Assembly (NCBI GenBank): GCA_913020705.1
Contig: CAJWBY010000012.1
Coordinates: 1 to 52,527 of the forward strand
Length of the DNA: 52,527 nt
Origin: an uncultured Colwellia sp.
GTDB taxonomy: Bacteria; Pseudomonadota; Gammaproteobacteria; Enterobacterales; Alteromonadaceae
Direction of reading: 5' to 3'
Shown here: positions 41,619-50,579 of the stretch, piece by piece
Position numbering within the stretch: the first letter of the stretch is position 1
How the letters are laid out: every line of letters starts with the position of its first letter
The notes under the pieces: generated by a model
Seen by the model: the letters and a program-made list of their open reading frames with translations, nothing else
Database searches by the model: none
Told to the model about the DNA's origin: nothing
Program-made: the position numbers and the translations under genes

Positions 41619-42557
41619 ATGAAAAATAAAATAGCTAATTTACTGATGGTTTTATTTGTAAGTTTGAATACAAATATAGTTATGGGAGAACAAATGAATA
41701 ATTCATTTTTTTCATGGAGCAACTTTGTAGATAATTTCGGAGGGCAGATAGTCTCAGCTGAAGAAGTATTTACTAATATGATCAAAGGTGGGTTGAAAGA
41801 AAACTCTCTACTAAAATTCGATTTTCACTTCATTTCGAATGACAGGAAAAATATCGAAGCCTTGAACGTATTTCTCAAAGAACATTACTTATACACATTT
41901 GAGTCTATTATTGAACGAGAAGACAAATTGTGGGAATTATCAGGTTTAACCAATAAAATACCAGTTACATCAGATAATTTAATGTACTGGGTTTTAGATA
42001 TGCACAAAAGAGGATACGAGTTTGATTCCGAATTTGATGGTTATGGGGCACCATATGATCCTGAGGAGCAAAGTCAGCCTGATTTTAGCAATGATAAAGA
42101 AGATTACTATTTTGATTTAGGAATAGAGCGATACAATGCTGGAGATCTTAGTGGGGCTATTATTAATTGGAGTAATGTAATAGAAATTAATGGGAAAGAG
42201 GTGAATTCCTATTACTCTAGAGCAATTGTGAAAAATGAACTTTACACTTGGAAATCTGCACTTAAAGACTATGATGAGGCAATAGAAATAGCACCAAATT
42301 TTATTAGTGCATTGTTGAATCGAGGTAGCTTGAAAGATGAAAATGAAGACTATGAAGGTGCCATTCAAGATTATGATCTTGTAATAAGTAATAAACATTC
42401 TAATGAAGATGACCTCAGAAAAGCCTATTTCAATAAAGGGAATACTTACCTTAATTTAAACAAAAAAAATGAGGCATGTAAATATTGGAAAAATGCCAGT
42501 GAGTTAGGTGCTGAATATGCAAATGAACGCATACAAAAATACTGCGAAAAGCCATAA
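41619..42557 (+). CDS. RraB-like domain fused to TPR repeats
   Basis: The frame gives 312 aa. Residues about 65-150 resemble the RraB (ribonuclease E inhibitor) fold: LLKFDFHFISNDRKNIEALN, KLWELSGLTNKIPVTSD, and the RGYEFDSEFDGYGAPYD segment. From about 165 to the end are three to four TPR units (YNAGDLSGAIINWSNVIEIN, WKSALKDYDEAIEIAPNFIS, YEGAIQDYD). Two starts are possible: ATG 41619 adds a signal-peptide-like KNKIANLLMVLFVSLNTN, while ATG 41694 has GGGAG six bases upstream and gives a cytosolic protein. RraB acts in the cytosol, so the second start is attractive. Confidence 0.72.
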   Translation: MKNKIANLLMVLFVSLNTNIVMGEQMNNSFFSWSNFVDNFGGQIVSAEEVFTNMIKGGLKENSLLKFDFHFISNDRKNIEALNVFLKEHYLYTFESIIEREDKLWELSGLTNKIPVTSDNLMYWVLDMHKRGYEFDSEFDGYGAPYDPEEQSQPDFSNDKEDYYFDLGIERYNAGDLSGAIINWSNVIEINGKEVNSYYSRAIVKNELYTWKSALKDYDEAIEIAPNFISALLNRGSLKDENEDYEGAIQDYDLVISNKHSNEDDLRKAYFNKGNTYLNLNKKNEACKYWKNASELGAEYANERIQKYCEKP

Positions 42558-42903
42558 CAAAAACATGAACCAGACTCGGTATAAAGCTCTTTTTTGGATA
42601 TATAAACATTATCGATACAAAACCTAATCCGAAACAACATTTAGTCCTCACTTGCTAACTTCTGCTTTGTGGCAGCTAGTGACCTTAGAAAGATGAACAC
42701 TGGTAGGCTCTTTACATGCATGTTTCGGGAAACTGCTTAGTTAACTGTTACTTGTAAATCACGCTTTTATAAATGTGATGTAATTCTATTAATCTCTGGT
42801 TTGAGTAGCTATTTATAAAAGGGTGACTCAAATGGAGGCATGTCGCTATTTTTAGAATGCTATCGAAATAAGTTTCACTATCAAATATTGAAGTGTAAAT
42901 AAC
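42558..42903. other. Intergenic, nothing recognised
   Basis: This gap separates the convergent TPR and AlpA-like genes. I see no gene and no convincing terminator. A minus-strand open frame near 42446-42651 overlaps the end of the TPR gene and is not credible. Confidence 0.4.
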
Positions 42904-43293
42904 TTATCTATTGTTTATCTTATCTAAAACCCATTGTTCAACATCAACTCTAACCCATGCTACAGAACGAGAAGATAACTGTATCGGGCTTGGAAATTCA
43001 CCTTTGTTTTTATAAGTGTATATCGAAGATCTCGATAGCCCTGTCATGCTCATAACTTCTTTGATTCTAATTAAATCGCTAGCTTGCTTATCACGTGTTT
43101 GAGTTTGTTCAATACTCATTTTTTGTTCAGGAATATTTGCTATGGTTTGTTCTGATATACCTCGTTTTTTTAGTTGGGATTTAAACCCATCGATATGTCG
43201 CTTAACTAACTGCAATTCATTGATAGTGTTTTGGGTTTTAAATGATAATTGTTCTAAATACCCATTAAGAAGTTCAAACTCTAAATTATTCAT
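42904..43293 (-). CDS. AlpA-family regulator beside the integrase
   Basis: The 129-aa protein has an N-terminal coiled-coil-like part (about 1-60, NTINELQLVKRHIDGFKSQL) and a C-terminal AlpA winged helix (LIRIKEVMSMTGLSRSSIYT, YKNKGEFPSPIQLSSRSVAW, VRVDVEQWVLDKI). AlpA proteins often stimulate excision of the linked element, acting as or controlling the excisionase. It lies 117 bases downstream of the integrase stop on the same strand, so it may share its transcript. Confidence 0.85.
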   Translation of the reverse strand: MNNLEFELLNGYLEQLSFKTQNTINELQLVKRHIDGFKSQLKKRGISEQTIANIPEQKMSIEQTQTRDKQASDLIRIKEVMSMTGLSRSSIYTYKNKGEFPSPIQLSSRSVAWVRVDVEQWVLDKINNR

Positions 43294-43410
43294 GTCGGGA
43301 GCCTTTATATCTAAAGCTTTTACTATCGTTGTAATTTAGAGTTTTAACTAGTTAGTTCTAGATCTGGTTTTTGCTTTTGGTTCTTCACCGGTATTGGTTT
43401 ACCATTAATT

Positions 43411-45165
43411 CTAAAAGCATCTTGGTAACGTATTTATAACTTCACTCATTTGTTCAAGGCTATAGCTGCCATATATAGCGCCAGTACCTGCACTCGTCTG
43501 ACTATGCCCAGTAATATTATTTTGAATATCTGGTCTGATGTTATTGAGTCTCAAATGAGACATAAAATGATGTCTAAATGAATGAAATGGTTTTATACCA
43601 TTTCGTTTTATACCAAGGTCATTTTTCAAATAATTACCAAACCATTTGCTGACCTGTACATTATATTTTCCTTCGTTGTTTCTTTTAAGTTTAGGGAACA
43701 GTTTTTTATGCCCATTCAACGAAGATATGTAATCAGTAATGCCAAGCTCTAGTAAATGAGAGTGGATTGTTACTTGACGACTAACGCCAGTTTTAATTGA
43801 TTGGTCATCACCTTCGTTCGTCAATCTAAGGTATGGATACTCTTCATCTAAATAAACATCAGCAACATCAAGTTGAGCAATTTCTTCCGCTCTTGCACCC
43901 GTATAATAAAGGAGTAACGGAAGCCAATAGTGAGCTCGCCCATAATCAGCTTTTTTGGGACCGTAATGCTCAGTGAACAATTTCGAACTGAAAATAGCGA
44001 GAATTTCTTCACGTCGATAATCCTTTGCTGCACTCGCGCTATTATCAATTTTACCTGATAAATTTCTAGTCGTTCCTTCGACAGGGTTAACATCAATTAA
44101 GCCTTCGTCTTTAGCAAATGTGCACAAGCCAGATAATGCCATCATCTGATTTTTAACCGTTAAAGGGGATAAGCGGGGTAAGTTGTTTTTATCTGCTAGT
44201 TCGATTTGCCCTGTTAATGATAGTGACTTAATATCCTTCTTTTGCGTACTTGGTAATTGTTCCAAAATGGTTCTGAAACCAGCTATGTCACGCTTCGTAA
44301 GATTGGATATAAGGTGGTTAGGGGAGTATTTTATAAATTTATTTATACTTGTCGAATAATCTTTTATCAGTGCTTCTGCTGCGTCAGGGTCTCTTCGTCT
44401 TTTAGCGCTACAGTATTCTGTAAACAAACTTTCAACCGTATGCTCATTATCACCCGTTACGCCAGGAACAATACCTTCACCTAAATGTTTGAGACTTAAC
44501 TCAACAGACGTTTTTTTGAAAGCAACATCACTAACCTTTAAATAGCTTTTAGCAAACTCAACAAGTAATTTACGGTAGCTTAAGCTATCACTAGTCAGCA
44601 CTAACTCTTGACCTAATAACTCAGCCTCTAATTCATTACCGAAAGACAACCTAAGCTGTTCTATAGCCTTATCTATCTTTTTAACACCATTACCAGCTTT
44701 GCACTGAAAAGCAGCTCTACATTCTTTTGGCGTACGGCAGTAACTATCTTTTGGCTTTCCGTAATCGTCAAACTTAGATTTACAGCGGTTAAATACATTA
44801 TCAATATCATCAAGTGGTAGGGTGACAGCATCACTGTTTATTTCAATACAGTCACCGATATTGTGTATAAATGGATTGCTAGAACTAGTCTTGAGCTCAG
44901 TTGCCTTTTTGGCTTGCCAATTGAAAACTAAGGCCTGAATAACACCATCGGTTATTTTAGATTCTGAATCGTGCAGCATTCGTGCTTTTTCGATAACAGC
45001 ATCAAATTCTGCAAGTACTGCTGGTGCTTTTAATTTGGCTTCATTAGGAGATTTAGTAAATAATGAACGCTTTAATTCTGTCTTTTGAATAATATAACGT
45101 AGGTGAACAGGGACAACTTTACGTATTTTGTAAGTACCATGTCTATCTTTTGAAGGTTTTGCCAT
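43411..45165 (-). CDS. Tyrosine integrase of the island
   Basis: The protein is about 584 aa, long for the family. It has an N-terminal DUF6538-like arm-binding part (KPSKDRHGTYKIRKVVPVHL), a core-binding domain, and a catalytic domain with R425 (TGARAEE), a Lys in the following beta region (QSIKTGVSR), H528 and R531 (HSFRHH), H554 (TGHSQ) and Y565 (AIYGSYS), all present. The start ATG 45165 fits the family opening; a GTG at 45174 is in frame. It lies about 150 bases from the tRNA-Val gene and must catalyse integration at its 3' end. Confidence 0.93.
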   Translation of the reverse strand: MAKPSKDRHGTYKIRKVVPVHLRYIIQKTELKRSLFTKSPNEAKLKAPAVLAEFDAVIEKARMLHDSESKITDGVIQALVFNWQAKKATELKTSSSNPFIHNIGDCIEINSDAVTLPLDDIDNVFNRCKSKFDDYGKPKDSYCRTPKECRAAFQCKAGNGVKKIDKAIEQLRLSFGNELEAELLGQELVLTSDSLSYRKLLVEFAKSYLKVSDVAFKKTSVELSLKHLGEGIVPGVTGDNEHTVESLFTEYCSAKRRRDPDAAEALIKDYSTSINKFIKYSPNHLISNLTKRDIAGFRTILEQLPSTQKKDIKSLSLTGQIELADKNNLPRLSPLTVKNQMMALSGLCTFAKDEGLIDVNPVEGTTRNLSGKIDNSASAAKDYRREEILAIFSSKLFTEHYGPKKADYGRAHYWLPLLLYYTGARAEEIAQLDVADVYLDEEYPYLRLTNEGDDQSIKTGVSRQVTIHSHLLELGITDYISSLNGHKKLFPKLKRNNEGKYNVQVSKWFGNYLKNDLGIKRNGIKPFHSFRHHFMSHLRLNNIRPDIQNNITGHSQTSAGTGAIYGSYSLEQMSEVINTLPRCF

Positions 45166-45174
45166 TGCGACCAC

Positions 45175-45197
45175 TTTGTACCACCTTTTTGTACCAC
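45175..45197. promoter_or_regulatory. Right integrase arm-type boxes
   Basis: TTTGTACCAC occurs at 45175-45184 and 45188-45197, 13 bases apart, just upstream of the integrase gene. The same decamer is found near the left end at 7462-7471. Binding here could also autoregulate the integrase gene. Confidence 0.45.
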
Positions 45198-45277
45198 TTG
45201 TAGGAATAAAGCAGATACAAAATAGGTATTTAAACAGGTGAATTTGGCTTACATTACCATAACTTACTGTTTATAAC

Positions 45278-45306
45278 GAAAAAACCCCAGCTAAAAAGCT
45301 GGGGTT
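45278..45306 (-). terminator. Island-supplied terminator of tRNA-Val
   Basis: Reading leftward: AACCCCAGC-TTTTTA-GCTGGGGTT followed by TTTTTTCG. The stem is 9 bp and perfect. It replaces the original tRNA terminator, which now lies at 7303-7343 on the far side of the island. Confidence 0.75.
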
Positions 45307-45310
45307 CTAA

Positions 45311-45344
45311 AATATGGTGCTCGCTACGGGACTCGAACCTGTGA
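45311..45344. repeat. Right attachment site within tRNA-Val
   Basis: Identical over 34 bases to 7368-7401 and in the same orientation. It covers the CCA end, acceptor 3' strand and T-arm of the intact tRNA. Confidence 0.93.
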
Positions 45345-45391
45345 CACCTTGCATGTCATGCAAGTACTCTAACCAACTGAGCTAAGCGAGC
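45315..45391 (-). tRNA. tRNA-Val (anticodon GAC)
   Basis: The minus strand gives a complete 77-nt tRNA including encoded CCA: acceptor GCTCGCT/AGCGAGC, D-arm GCTCAGTTGGTTAGAGT, anticodon stem CTTGC/GCAAG with loop ATGACAT (anticodon GAC), and T-arm with GGTTCGAGTCC. It is the integration target of the island, and remains functional because the island carries a copy of the 3' end. Confidence 0.95.
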
Positions 45392-45490
45392 GGTGCTAGT
45401 AAATTAACTAACGGCGGCTATATTAGCTATATGAAATCTTAGTTGCAAGCTGTTTTGTTCTTTTCAATTTAATTAATGACTGTTTGCTTA

Positions 45491-46852
45491 TTAATGCGCC
45501 AGTTCGATTCTTTTTTGTATGATTTTCAATCTCCATGCTAATAAAACTGCAGCTGCTGTTAAACCTAAAATAAAACCTATCCAGAAACCATAAGGGCCGA
45601 TAGGGTCAACTATCCAGTCTGTTAACCCTAAAATCAGGCCGAAACTCAATCCAATTATCCAATATGAGAAAAAAGTAATATATAAAATTGATTTGGTATC
45701 TTTATACCCACGTAACGCACCGGCAGAAATAACTTGTATTGCATCAGAAAACTGAAATAAAGAAGCTAAAAACATTAAACTCGCGGCTAATTCAACCACT
45801 TTCGTGTCTATGGTATACATCTCTGCAATTTGATACCTAAAAACAATTGTAAAGAGCGCAGTTCCCATTGCTATCAACAATGACAATATCAGTGAGTAAT
45901 GGCATATTTCTTTTGCTTTAGCCAAATCATTATTGCCAATTGCAAATCCGACTTGAATGGTTACTGCCATTGCTAAACTTAATGGCACCATAAAGACTAA
46001 GCCTGAAAAATTAATCGCTATTTGATGGCTTGCGACAACTTCAGCACCAAAGGGCACTAAAATAATGGCGACAGCAGCAAATAGACTTACTTCAAACAGT
46101 AATGACATTGAAATAGGAAAGCCAATGGCAAGAATCTCTTTTATTCCTTGCCAATCTGGCCAGTAAAAGCGCTCGAACAATGGCGCATTTTTCAATTTTT
46201 TTGAAACATAGCAATAAATAAACATTGAGATGAACATTACCCAATAAACTATTGCGGTAGCAATACCACAACCTGCGCCGCCAAGGGCTGGCATGCCAAA
46301 TTCACCGTAGATAAAAATATAGTTTGCTGGAATATTAATTAACAAACCTATAATGCTTATAATCATTGTTGGCTTGGTATGCGATAACCCTTCAGAGTAG
46401 TTTCTTAAAACTAGATATAAGCAAAATCCAGGGCCGCCCCAAACGATGTAACCCAAGTAGTCGAATAATAATTGCTTTAATTGTGTTTCTAATGGAATTT
46501 TTTCAATGATTAAAGGTGTTATCAAATAATATAAAGCGATTAACAAAATCCCTAAACTTAATGCAATCCATGCAGTTTGATAAGTAGCTTTGGCAATATC
46601 ATGGAATTTTTTTGCTCCTGCAAGTTGCGATACTATCGCGGCAAGTGCCATCACTAAGCCATAAATGGTCAATATTAATGGCAGCCAAACGCTACTTGCA
46701 ACCGCTACCGCTGCCATATCTGTAGCACTAACTCGACCTGCCATTACTGTATCGGCAAAACCCATTAAATTTTGCACTAGTTGGGCGATCAAAATAGGGT
46801 ATGCCAATTTCATTAGGCTTTTGGTGTTTATTTTAAAATTACTAATATTCAT
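45491..46852 (-). CDS. norM: MATE-family multidrug efflux transporter, NorM/MdtK type
   Basis: The 453-aa protein has twelve predicted membrane segments and follows E. coli MdtK closely as I recall it: LMGFADTVMAGRVSATDMAA, SVWLPLILTIYGLVMALA, LLINIPANYIFIYGEFGMPA, LGGAGCGIATAIVYWVM, SHQIAINFSGLVFMVPLSLA and DAIQVISAGALRGYKDT. Such pumps export cationic drugs and dyes in exchange for sodium or protons at the inner membrane. It reads left, toward the tRNA, in core chromosome just outside the island. Confidence 0.93.
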   Translation of the reverse strand: MNISNFKINTKSLMKLAYPILIAQLVQNLMGFADTVMAGRVSATDMAAVAVASSVWLPLILTIYGLVMALAAIVSQLAGAKKFHDIAKATYQTAWIALSLGILLIALYYLITPLIIEKIPLETQLKQLLFDYLGYIVWGGPGFCLYLVLRNYSEGLSHTKPTMIISIIGLLINIPANYIFIYGEFGMPALGGAGCGIATAIVYWVMFISMFIYCYVSKKLKNAPLFERFYWPDWQGIKEILAIGFPISMSLLFEVSLFAAVAIILVPFGAEVVASHQIAINFSGLVFMVPLSLAMAVTIQVGFAIGNNDLAKAKEICHYSLILSLLIAMGTALFTIVFRYQIAEMYTIDTKVVELAASLMFLASLFQFSDAIQVISAGALRGYKDTKSILYITFFSYWIIGLSFGLILGLTDWIVDPIGPYGFWIGFILGLTAAAVLLAWRLKIIQKRIELAH

Positions 46853-47003
46853 TGGGGAAAGGTACTTATAAAATCATCATTTTAAGAATAAAAATGATCA
46901 ATATAAGAATGATATAGGTTTAAAGCAGTTGTGCAATGATTTCTCTTGTCAATTTACACTTTATAATAAAGAAGTAGGTTTTATGGATTGTGAATCTTTG
47001 TGG

Positions 47004-47225
47004 TTAGAATACTTGCTCGTCATCACTGTCAATGGAGAGTTGAATTTTTTGGTAATATTCGTCAATGTGCATATTCAAATGAATATCTTTGCAACAAGAA
47101 GGGCATTCCTCGTAGTAGTCTTGATCGCCTGCTGAAGCATCCAAGTTCAAATGTAAATGATGACCACAGTGTGGACAACTGATACGCATGTTTTTGATTT
47201 GCTGCAAAGTTGATTCTTGAGACAT
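47004..47225 (-). CDS. CPXCG-motif cysteine-rich protein
   Basis: The 73-aa protein has ISCPHCGHHL and EECPSCCKDI, the two CPXCG-type cysteine pairs of the small zinc-ribbon family common in gammaproteobacteria. It most likely binds zinc; the role is unknown. The ATG at 47225 has AGGAG five bases upstream. Confidence 0.9.
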   Translation of the reverse strand: MSQESTLQQIKNMRISCPHCGHHLHLNLDASAGDQDYYEECPSCCKDIHLNMHIDEYYQKIQLSIDSDDEQVF

Positions 47226-47355
47226 ACATTCTCCTAGAAACTTTGATTAATGAATAGTTAAAGTATGTGCATTTTTTTGCAAAGTGCTAACTAATTAAGC
47301 GATAAAATTGTAAAAATCAGTTAACTTATTGTGCTTAATCGATATTTTTTTACCA

Positions 47356-48222
47356 TTAATGTAAAGACAAAATTCGGGACAACAATGCTCTTGATTGATC
47401 AATATAAACACCGCCAAATAAGTTGGCGTGATTAAGTATATGATAAAAATTATAAATTAGTTTTCGTTGTTCGTAGCCCTCATCAAGTGGAAAAATATTT
47501 TGGTAGCCAAGATAAAAATCATAAGGTAATTGACCGAATAGTTCAGTCATGGCTATATCAACTTCGCGATCACCATAATAACAAGCAGGATCATATATTA
47601 CTGATGATGAATCAGTGAAACCTAAGTTTCCTAACCATAAGTCACCATGAACAAGGGAGGGTTTTACTTCGTGGTGGTTTAAAGCATCGTGACAAATATC
47701 GGTGATATGATCAATGTTGCCTAGTTTTATGGATTTTTCGCTAAGTAATTGTAGCTGCCATGCGACACGTTGTTCAGCAAAAAATGTTTTCCAATTGCTA
47801 CGCCAATTATTGGGCTGAAGGGTATCTCCAATATAATTATCGTGTTGCCAGCCAAATTGTCCATGAGATGAGCTCTTATGCATCATCGCCAATTGAGCAC
47901 CTAAATGGTACCAGCTTTCGCTTGTTGCTTGAGAGAAAGGGATATAACTTAACACGATGAAACTTTTATCTAAGGTTGTCCCTGTTGCAATAACTTCCGG
48001 ACAAGTTACTTGTTTTAAAGAGCGAATTTGGTCAAGGGCGTAAGCTTCTGATTCAAAATGATTGAAGTGACTTTTATCTTTTATTTTGACAAAGTAATTA
48101 TGTTGATAATTACTCACCTGATAAGCTAAGTTTGTGTTATTCGCTGCAATAATGCGCTTTTTCTGAATAGCGAATCTATTACCCGTTTCTGCTTTAATTG
48201 CGTGTTCAATACATTGCCACAT
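47356..48222 (-). CDS. Fructosamine kinase family protein, YniA-like
   Basis: The 288-aa protein resembles E. coli YniA and fructosamine-3-kinase-like enzymes: start MWQCIEHAI, NYFVKIKDKSHFNHFESEAY (ATP-lysine region), FGWQHDNYIGDTLQPNNW, FFAEQRVAWQLQLLSEK, SLVHGDLWLGNLGF (catalytic HGDLWxGN), VIYDPACYYGDREVDIAM. It probably phosphorylates a glycated amine to start deglycation, or acts as a protein-repair kinase; the substrate is not shown. The start codon at 48222 gives the family N-terminus. Confidence 0.92.
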   Translation of the reverse strand: MWQCIEHAIKAETGNRFAIQKKRIIAANNTNLAYQVSNYQHNYFVKIKDKSHFNHFESEAYALDQIRSLKQVTCPEVIATGTTLDKSFIVLSYIPFSQATSESWYHLGAQLAMMHKSSSHGQFGWQHDNYIGDTLQPNNWRSNWKTFFAEQRVAWQLQLLSEKSIKLGNIDHITDICHDALNHHEVKPSLVHGDLWLGNLGFTDSSSVIYDPACYYGDREVDIAMTELFGQLPYDFYLGYQNIFPLDEGYEQRKLIYNFYHILNHANLFGGVYIDQSRALLSRILSLH

Positions 48223-48294
48223 AACGCACCAATCAATTATTGACTCTATTTTACGAGTATAGTTAATAATTGAAAAAAGGGTTATTTTAAGGGG

Positions 48295-48627
48295 CTAACT
48301 GTTATCAATAATTAAGTGAGATATTTTATTAGGTATGCCATCCCATTCTTTCGCATCACCAGGAGCTGCAATTACTTCCGTTATTCTTGGCCATACTTTT
48401 GCTAATTCAGCATTAAGCTCAATAAATTCTTTTTGATCTTCAGGAACTTCATCTTCTTGGAATATCGCCCCTGCAGGGCACTCAACAGGGCATAAATCAC
48501 AATCTATACAGTCATCTGGGCTGATCACTAAAAAATTAGGACCTTCAAAAAAAGCATCAGCAGGACATACAGCTACACAATCAGTGTATTTGCATTTTAT
48601 ACAATTGTCGGTGACTACAAACGCCAT
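48295..48627 (-). CDS. fdxA: Seven-iron ferredoxin FdxA
   Basis: The 110-aa protein has the FdxA arrangement: [16 protein letters not shown] for the 3Fe-4S site and [14 protein letters not shown] for the 4Fe-4S site, followed by a C-terminal helix ([19 protein letters not shown]). It is a soluble electron carrier. It is divergent from the FAD-dependent dehydrogenase gene across 150 bases, so a redox link is possible but unproven. Confidence 0.93.
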   Translation of the reverse strand: MAFVVTDNCIKCKYTDCVAVCPADAFFEGPNFLVISPDDCIDCDLCPVECPAGAIFQEDEVPEDQKEFIELNAELAKVWPRITEVIAAPGDAKEWDGIPNKISHLIIDNS

Positions 48628-48777
48628 TAGTAACTCTACTTTTTGAATTTGGATGAAATGAATATTTTGAGTGGATCATACCTAGCTTAGTAATAATTTC
48701 AATTGTTGATTTAACTGAGCGGTATGTTCAGGTAAAATGCCCAAAATTTCATTTCTGCTTTTCGGAACCGCCATAAT

Positions 48778-50421
48778 ATGTTGCGTTTAACAAATATCCA
48801 ATTACCGCTTGATCATGAAGAAGACCATATTAAAAAGGCTGTTCTTGAAAAATTATCAATTCGTGAAGATCAACTCGTTGACTTTACGGTACATAAGCGT
48901 GGATATGACGCACGTAAAAAAGCAAAAATAACATTAATTTACACACTTGATGTAAATACTAGCATTAACGAAGAATTGCTCGAAAGGTTTGCCAAAGATG
49001 AACAAGTAAAACCTAGCCCTGATATGAGCTATAAATTTGTTGCTCAAGCAACAGAAGTTTTAACTCAGCGACCAGTTGTTATCGGCTTTGGGCCATGTGG
49101 TTTATTTATCGGTTTAGTACTTGCTCAAATGGGATTCAAACCAATAATTTTAGAACGAGGTCAAGAAGTACGTCAACGTACAAAAGATACTTTTGGTTTT
49201 TGGCGCAAAAAAATTCTCAACACTGAATCAAATGTGCAATTTGGTGAAGGTGGCGCAGGTACATTTTCTGACGGAAAATTGTATAGTCAAGTTAAAGATA
49301 AAAAGCATTACAGCCGTAAAGTATTGCATGAATTTGTTGATGCGGGTGCACCTGAAGAAATTTTATTTGTCAGTAAACCTCATATTGGTACATTTAAACT
49401 TGTAACCATGATAGAGCAAATGCGCGCTAAAATTATTGAACTTGGTGGTGAAATTCGTTTCGGGCAACGTGTTGATGAGTTTCATTTTGATGAAAGCCAA
49501 GGCGCAGAAGGAAGTAAACGAATCACAGGATTAACACTTGCCAGTGGTGAACGTATAGACACAAATTATGTTGCGCTAGCTATTGGTCACAGTGCGCGCG
49601 ATACGTTTGAAATGTTGATTAAAAATAAAGTATCAGTAAAAGCTAAACCATTTTCTGTTGGGTTTCGTATTGAGCACGAACAATCAGTTATTGACGACGC
49701 TCGCTTTGGTGACAATGCTGGAAATCCAATTTTAGGTGCAGCAGACTATAAGCTTGTTCATCATTGTAAAAGTGGTCGTAGTGTTTACAGTTTTTGTATG
49801 TGTCCGGGAGGGACTGTTGTTGCAGCGGCGTCAGAAGAAGGGCGCTTAGTAACAAATGGCATGAGTCAGTATTCACGTCATGAACGTAATGCTAATAGTG
49901 CTATTGTTGTTGGTATAGAACCTTCAGACTTTGCGAATAAAGACGACGCTTCAGATGTATTGTCAGGCATTGAGTTTCAAAGACGTTTAGAAGAAACTGC
50001 TTTTAAATTAGGTGGCGAAAATTACGATGCTCCTGTCCAATTGGTTGGAGACTTTCTTGCTGGCCGTAAAAGTGGTGAACATGGCGAAGTTACCCCTTCA
50101 TATAAGCCAGGTGTTAAATATTGTGATTTAAGTGAAACTTTACCTGATTATGCGATTGAAGCCATTCGTGAAGCTTTGCCGGCTTTTGAGCGTAAAATTA
50201 AAGGTTTTTCAATGAACGATGCAACATTAACGGCCGTTGAAACAAGAACCTCATCTCCTATTCAAATAACGCGTGATAGAGAAACAATGCAAAGTCTTAA
50301 TGTAGAAGGGCTTTATCCTGCAGGAGAAGGAGCCGGTTACGCAGGTGGAATATTATCAGCAGGAATTGACGGTATTAAAGTAGCAGAAGCTATCGCACTT
50401 GCTATGGTCACTGAAAAATAA
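48778..50421 (+). CDS. FAD-dependent dehydrogenase of the COG2509 type
   Basis: The 547-aa protein has a short N-terminal domain (about 1-90), then the dinucleotide-binding GFGPCG (G103-G108) followed by FIGLVLAQMGFKPIILERGQ, NVQFGEGGAGTFSDGKLYSQ, a central substrate domain, and the end segment EGLYPAGEGAGYAGGILSAG, all as in the uncharacterised FAD-dependent dehydrogenases. The reaction is unknown. It starts 150 bases from fdxA (divergent) and lies 158 bases upstream of thrS. Confidence 0.9.
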   Translation: MLRLTNIQLPLDHEEDHIKKAVLEKLSIREDQLVDFTVHKRGYDARKKAKITLIYTLDVNTSINEELLERFAKDEQVKPSPDMSYKFVAQATEVLTQRPVVIGFGPCGLFIGLVLAQMGFKPIILERGQEVRQRTKDTFGFWRKKILNTESNVQFGEGGAGTFSDGKLYSQVKDKKHYSRKVLHEFVDAGAPEEILFVSKPHIGTFKLVTMIEQMRAKIIELGGEIRFGQRVDEFHFDESQGAEGSKRITGLTLASGERIDTNYVALAIGHSARDTFEMLIKNKVSVKAKPFSVGFRIEHEQSVIDDARFGDNAGNPILGAADYKLVHHCKSGRSVYSFCMCPGGTVVAAASEEGRLVTNGMSQYSRHERNANSAIVVGIEPSDFANKDDASDVLSGIEFQRRLEETAFKLGGENYDAPVQLVGDFLAGRKSGEHGEVTPSYKPGVKYCDLSETLPDYAIEAIREALPAFERKIKGFSMNDATLTAVETRTSSPIQITRDRETMQSLNVEGLYPAGEGAGYAGGILSAGIDGIKVAEAIALAMVTEK

Positions 50422-50454
50422 AGATAATTAAAAGATAAAACAGTGCTACATGTT

Positions 50455-50484
50455 GCAAATACAGGGGAATTCCCCTATATTTGC
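50455..50484 (+). terminator. Long hairpin between the dehydrogenase and thrS
   Basis: GCAAATACAGGGG-AATT-CCCCTATATTTGC makes a strong stem with one internal irregularity, 33 bases after the dehydrogenase stop. It lacks a T-run. It could terminate the upstream transcript or act in the thrS leader, given that ThrRS represses its own translation in E. coli. Confidence 0.45.
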
Positions 50485-50579
50485 GACCTAAAATATTTCT
50501 CAAAAGAAATAGTTATAATCATTGAAAATAAAATCAAGCGACGCTTCGTGTGCGCCGCCACTGAAATAAAGGAAAATTA

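Larger units (their letters stand above)
7368..45344. mobile_element. Genomic island of about 38 kb inserted in tRNA-Val(GAC)
   Basis: A 34-bp direct repeat brackets the segment. The tyrosine integrase and an AlpA-like gene sit at the tRNA-proximal end, reading away from the tRNA. Similar integrase-arm boxes occur near both ends. The contents are plasmid-like (primase-helicase, resolvase, RadC-like, DUF2787) with toxin, defence-like and transposon cargo between 15 and 37.5 kb. No relaxase, type IV secretion or phage structural gene is visible, so self-transfer or packaging by its own genes is not supported. Confidence 0.88.

Noticed and set aside
7368..45344. Island considered as a prophage or conjugative element
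   Set aside because: No capsid, terminase, tail, relaxase or type IV secretion genes could be found in the segment.
46929..47182. Plus-strand open frames opposite the CPXCG gene
   Set aside because: They are antisense to a gene with clear cysteine motifs and its own ribosome site.
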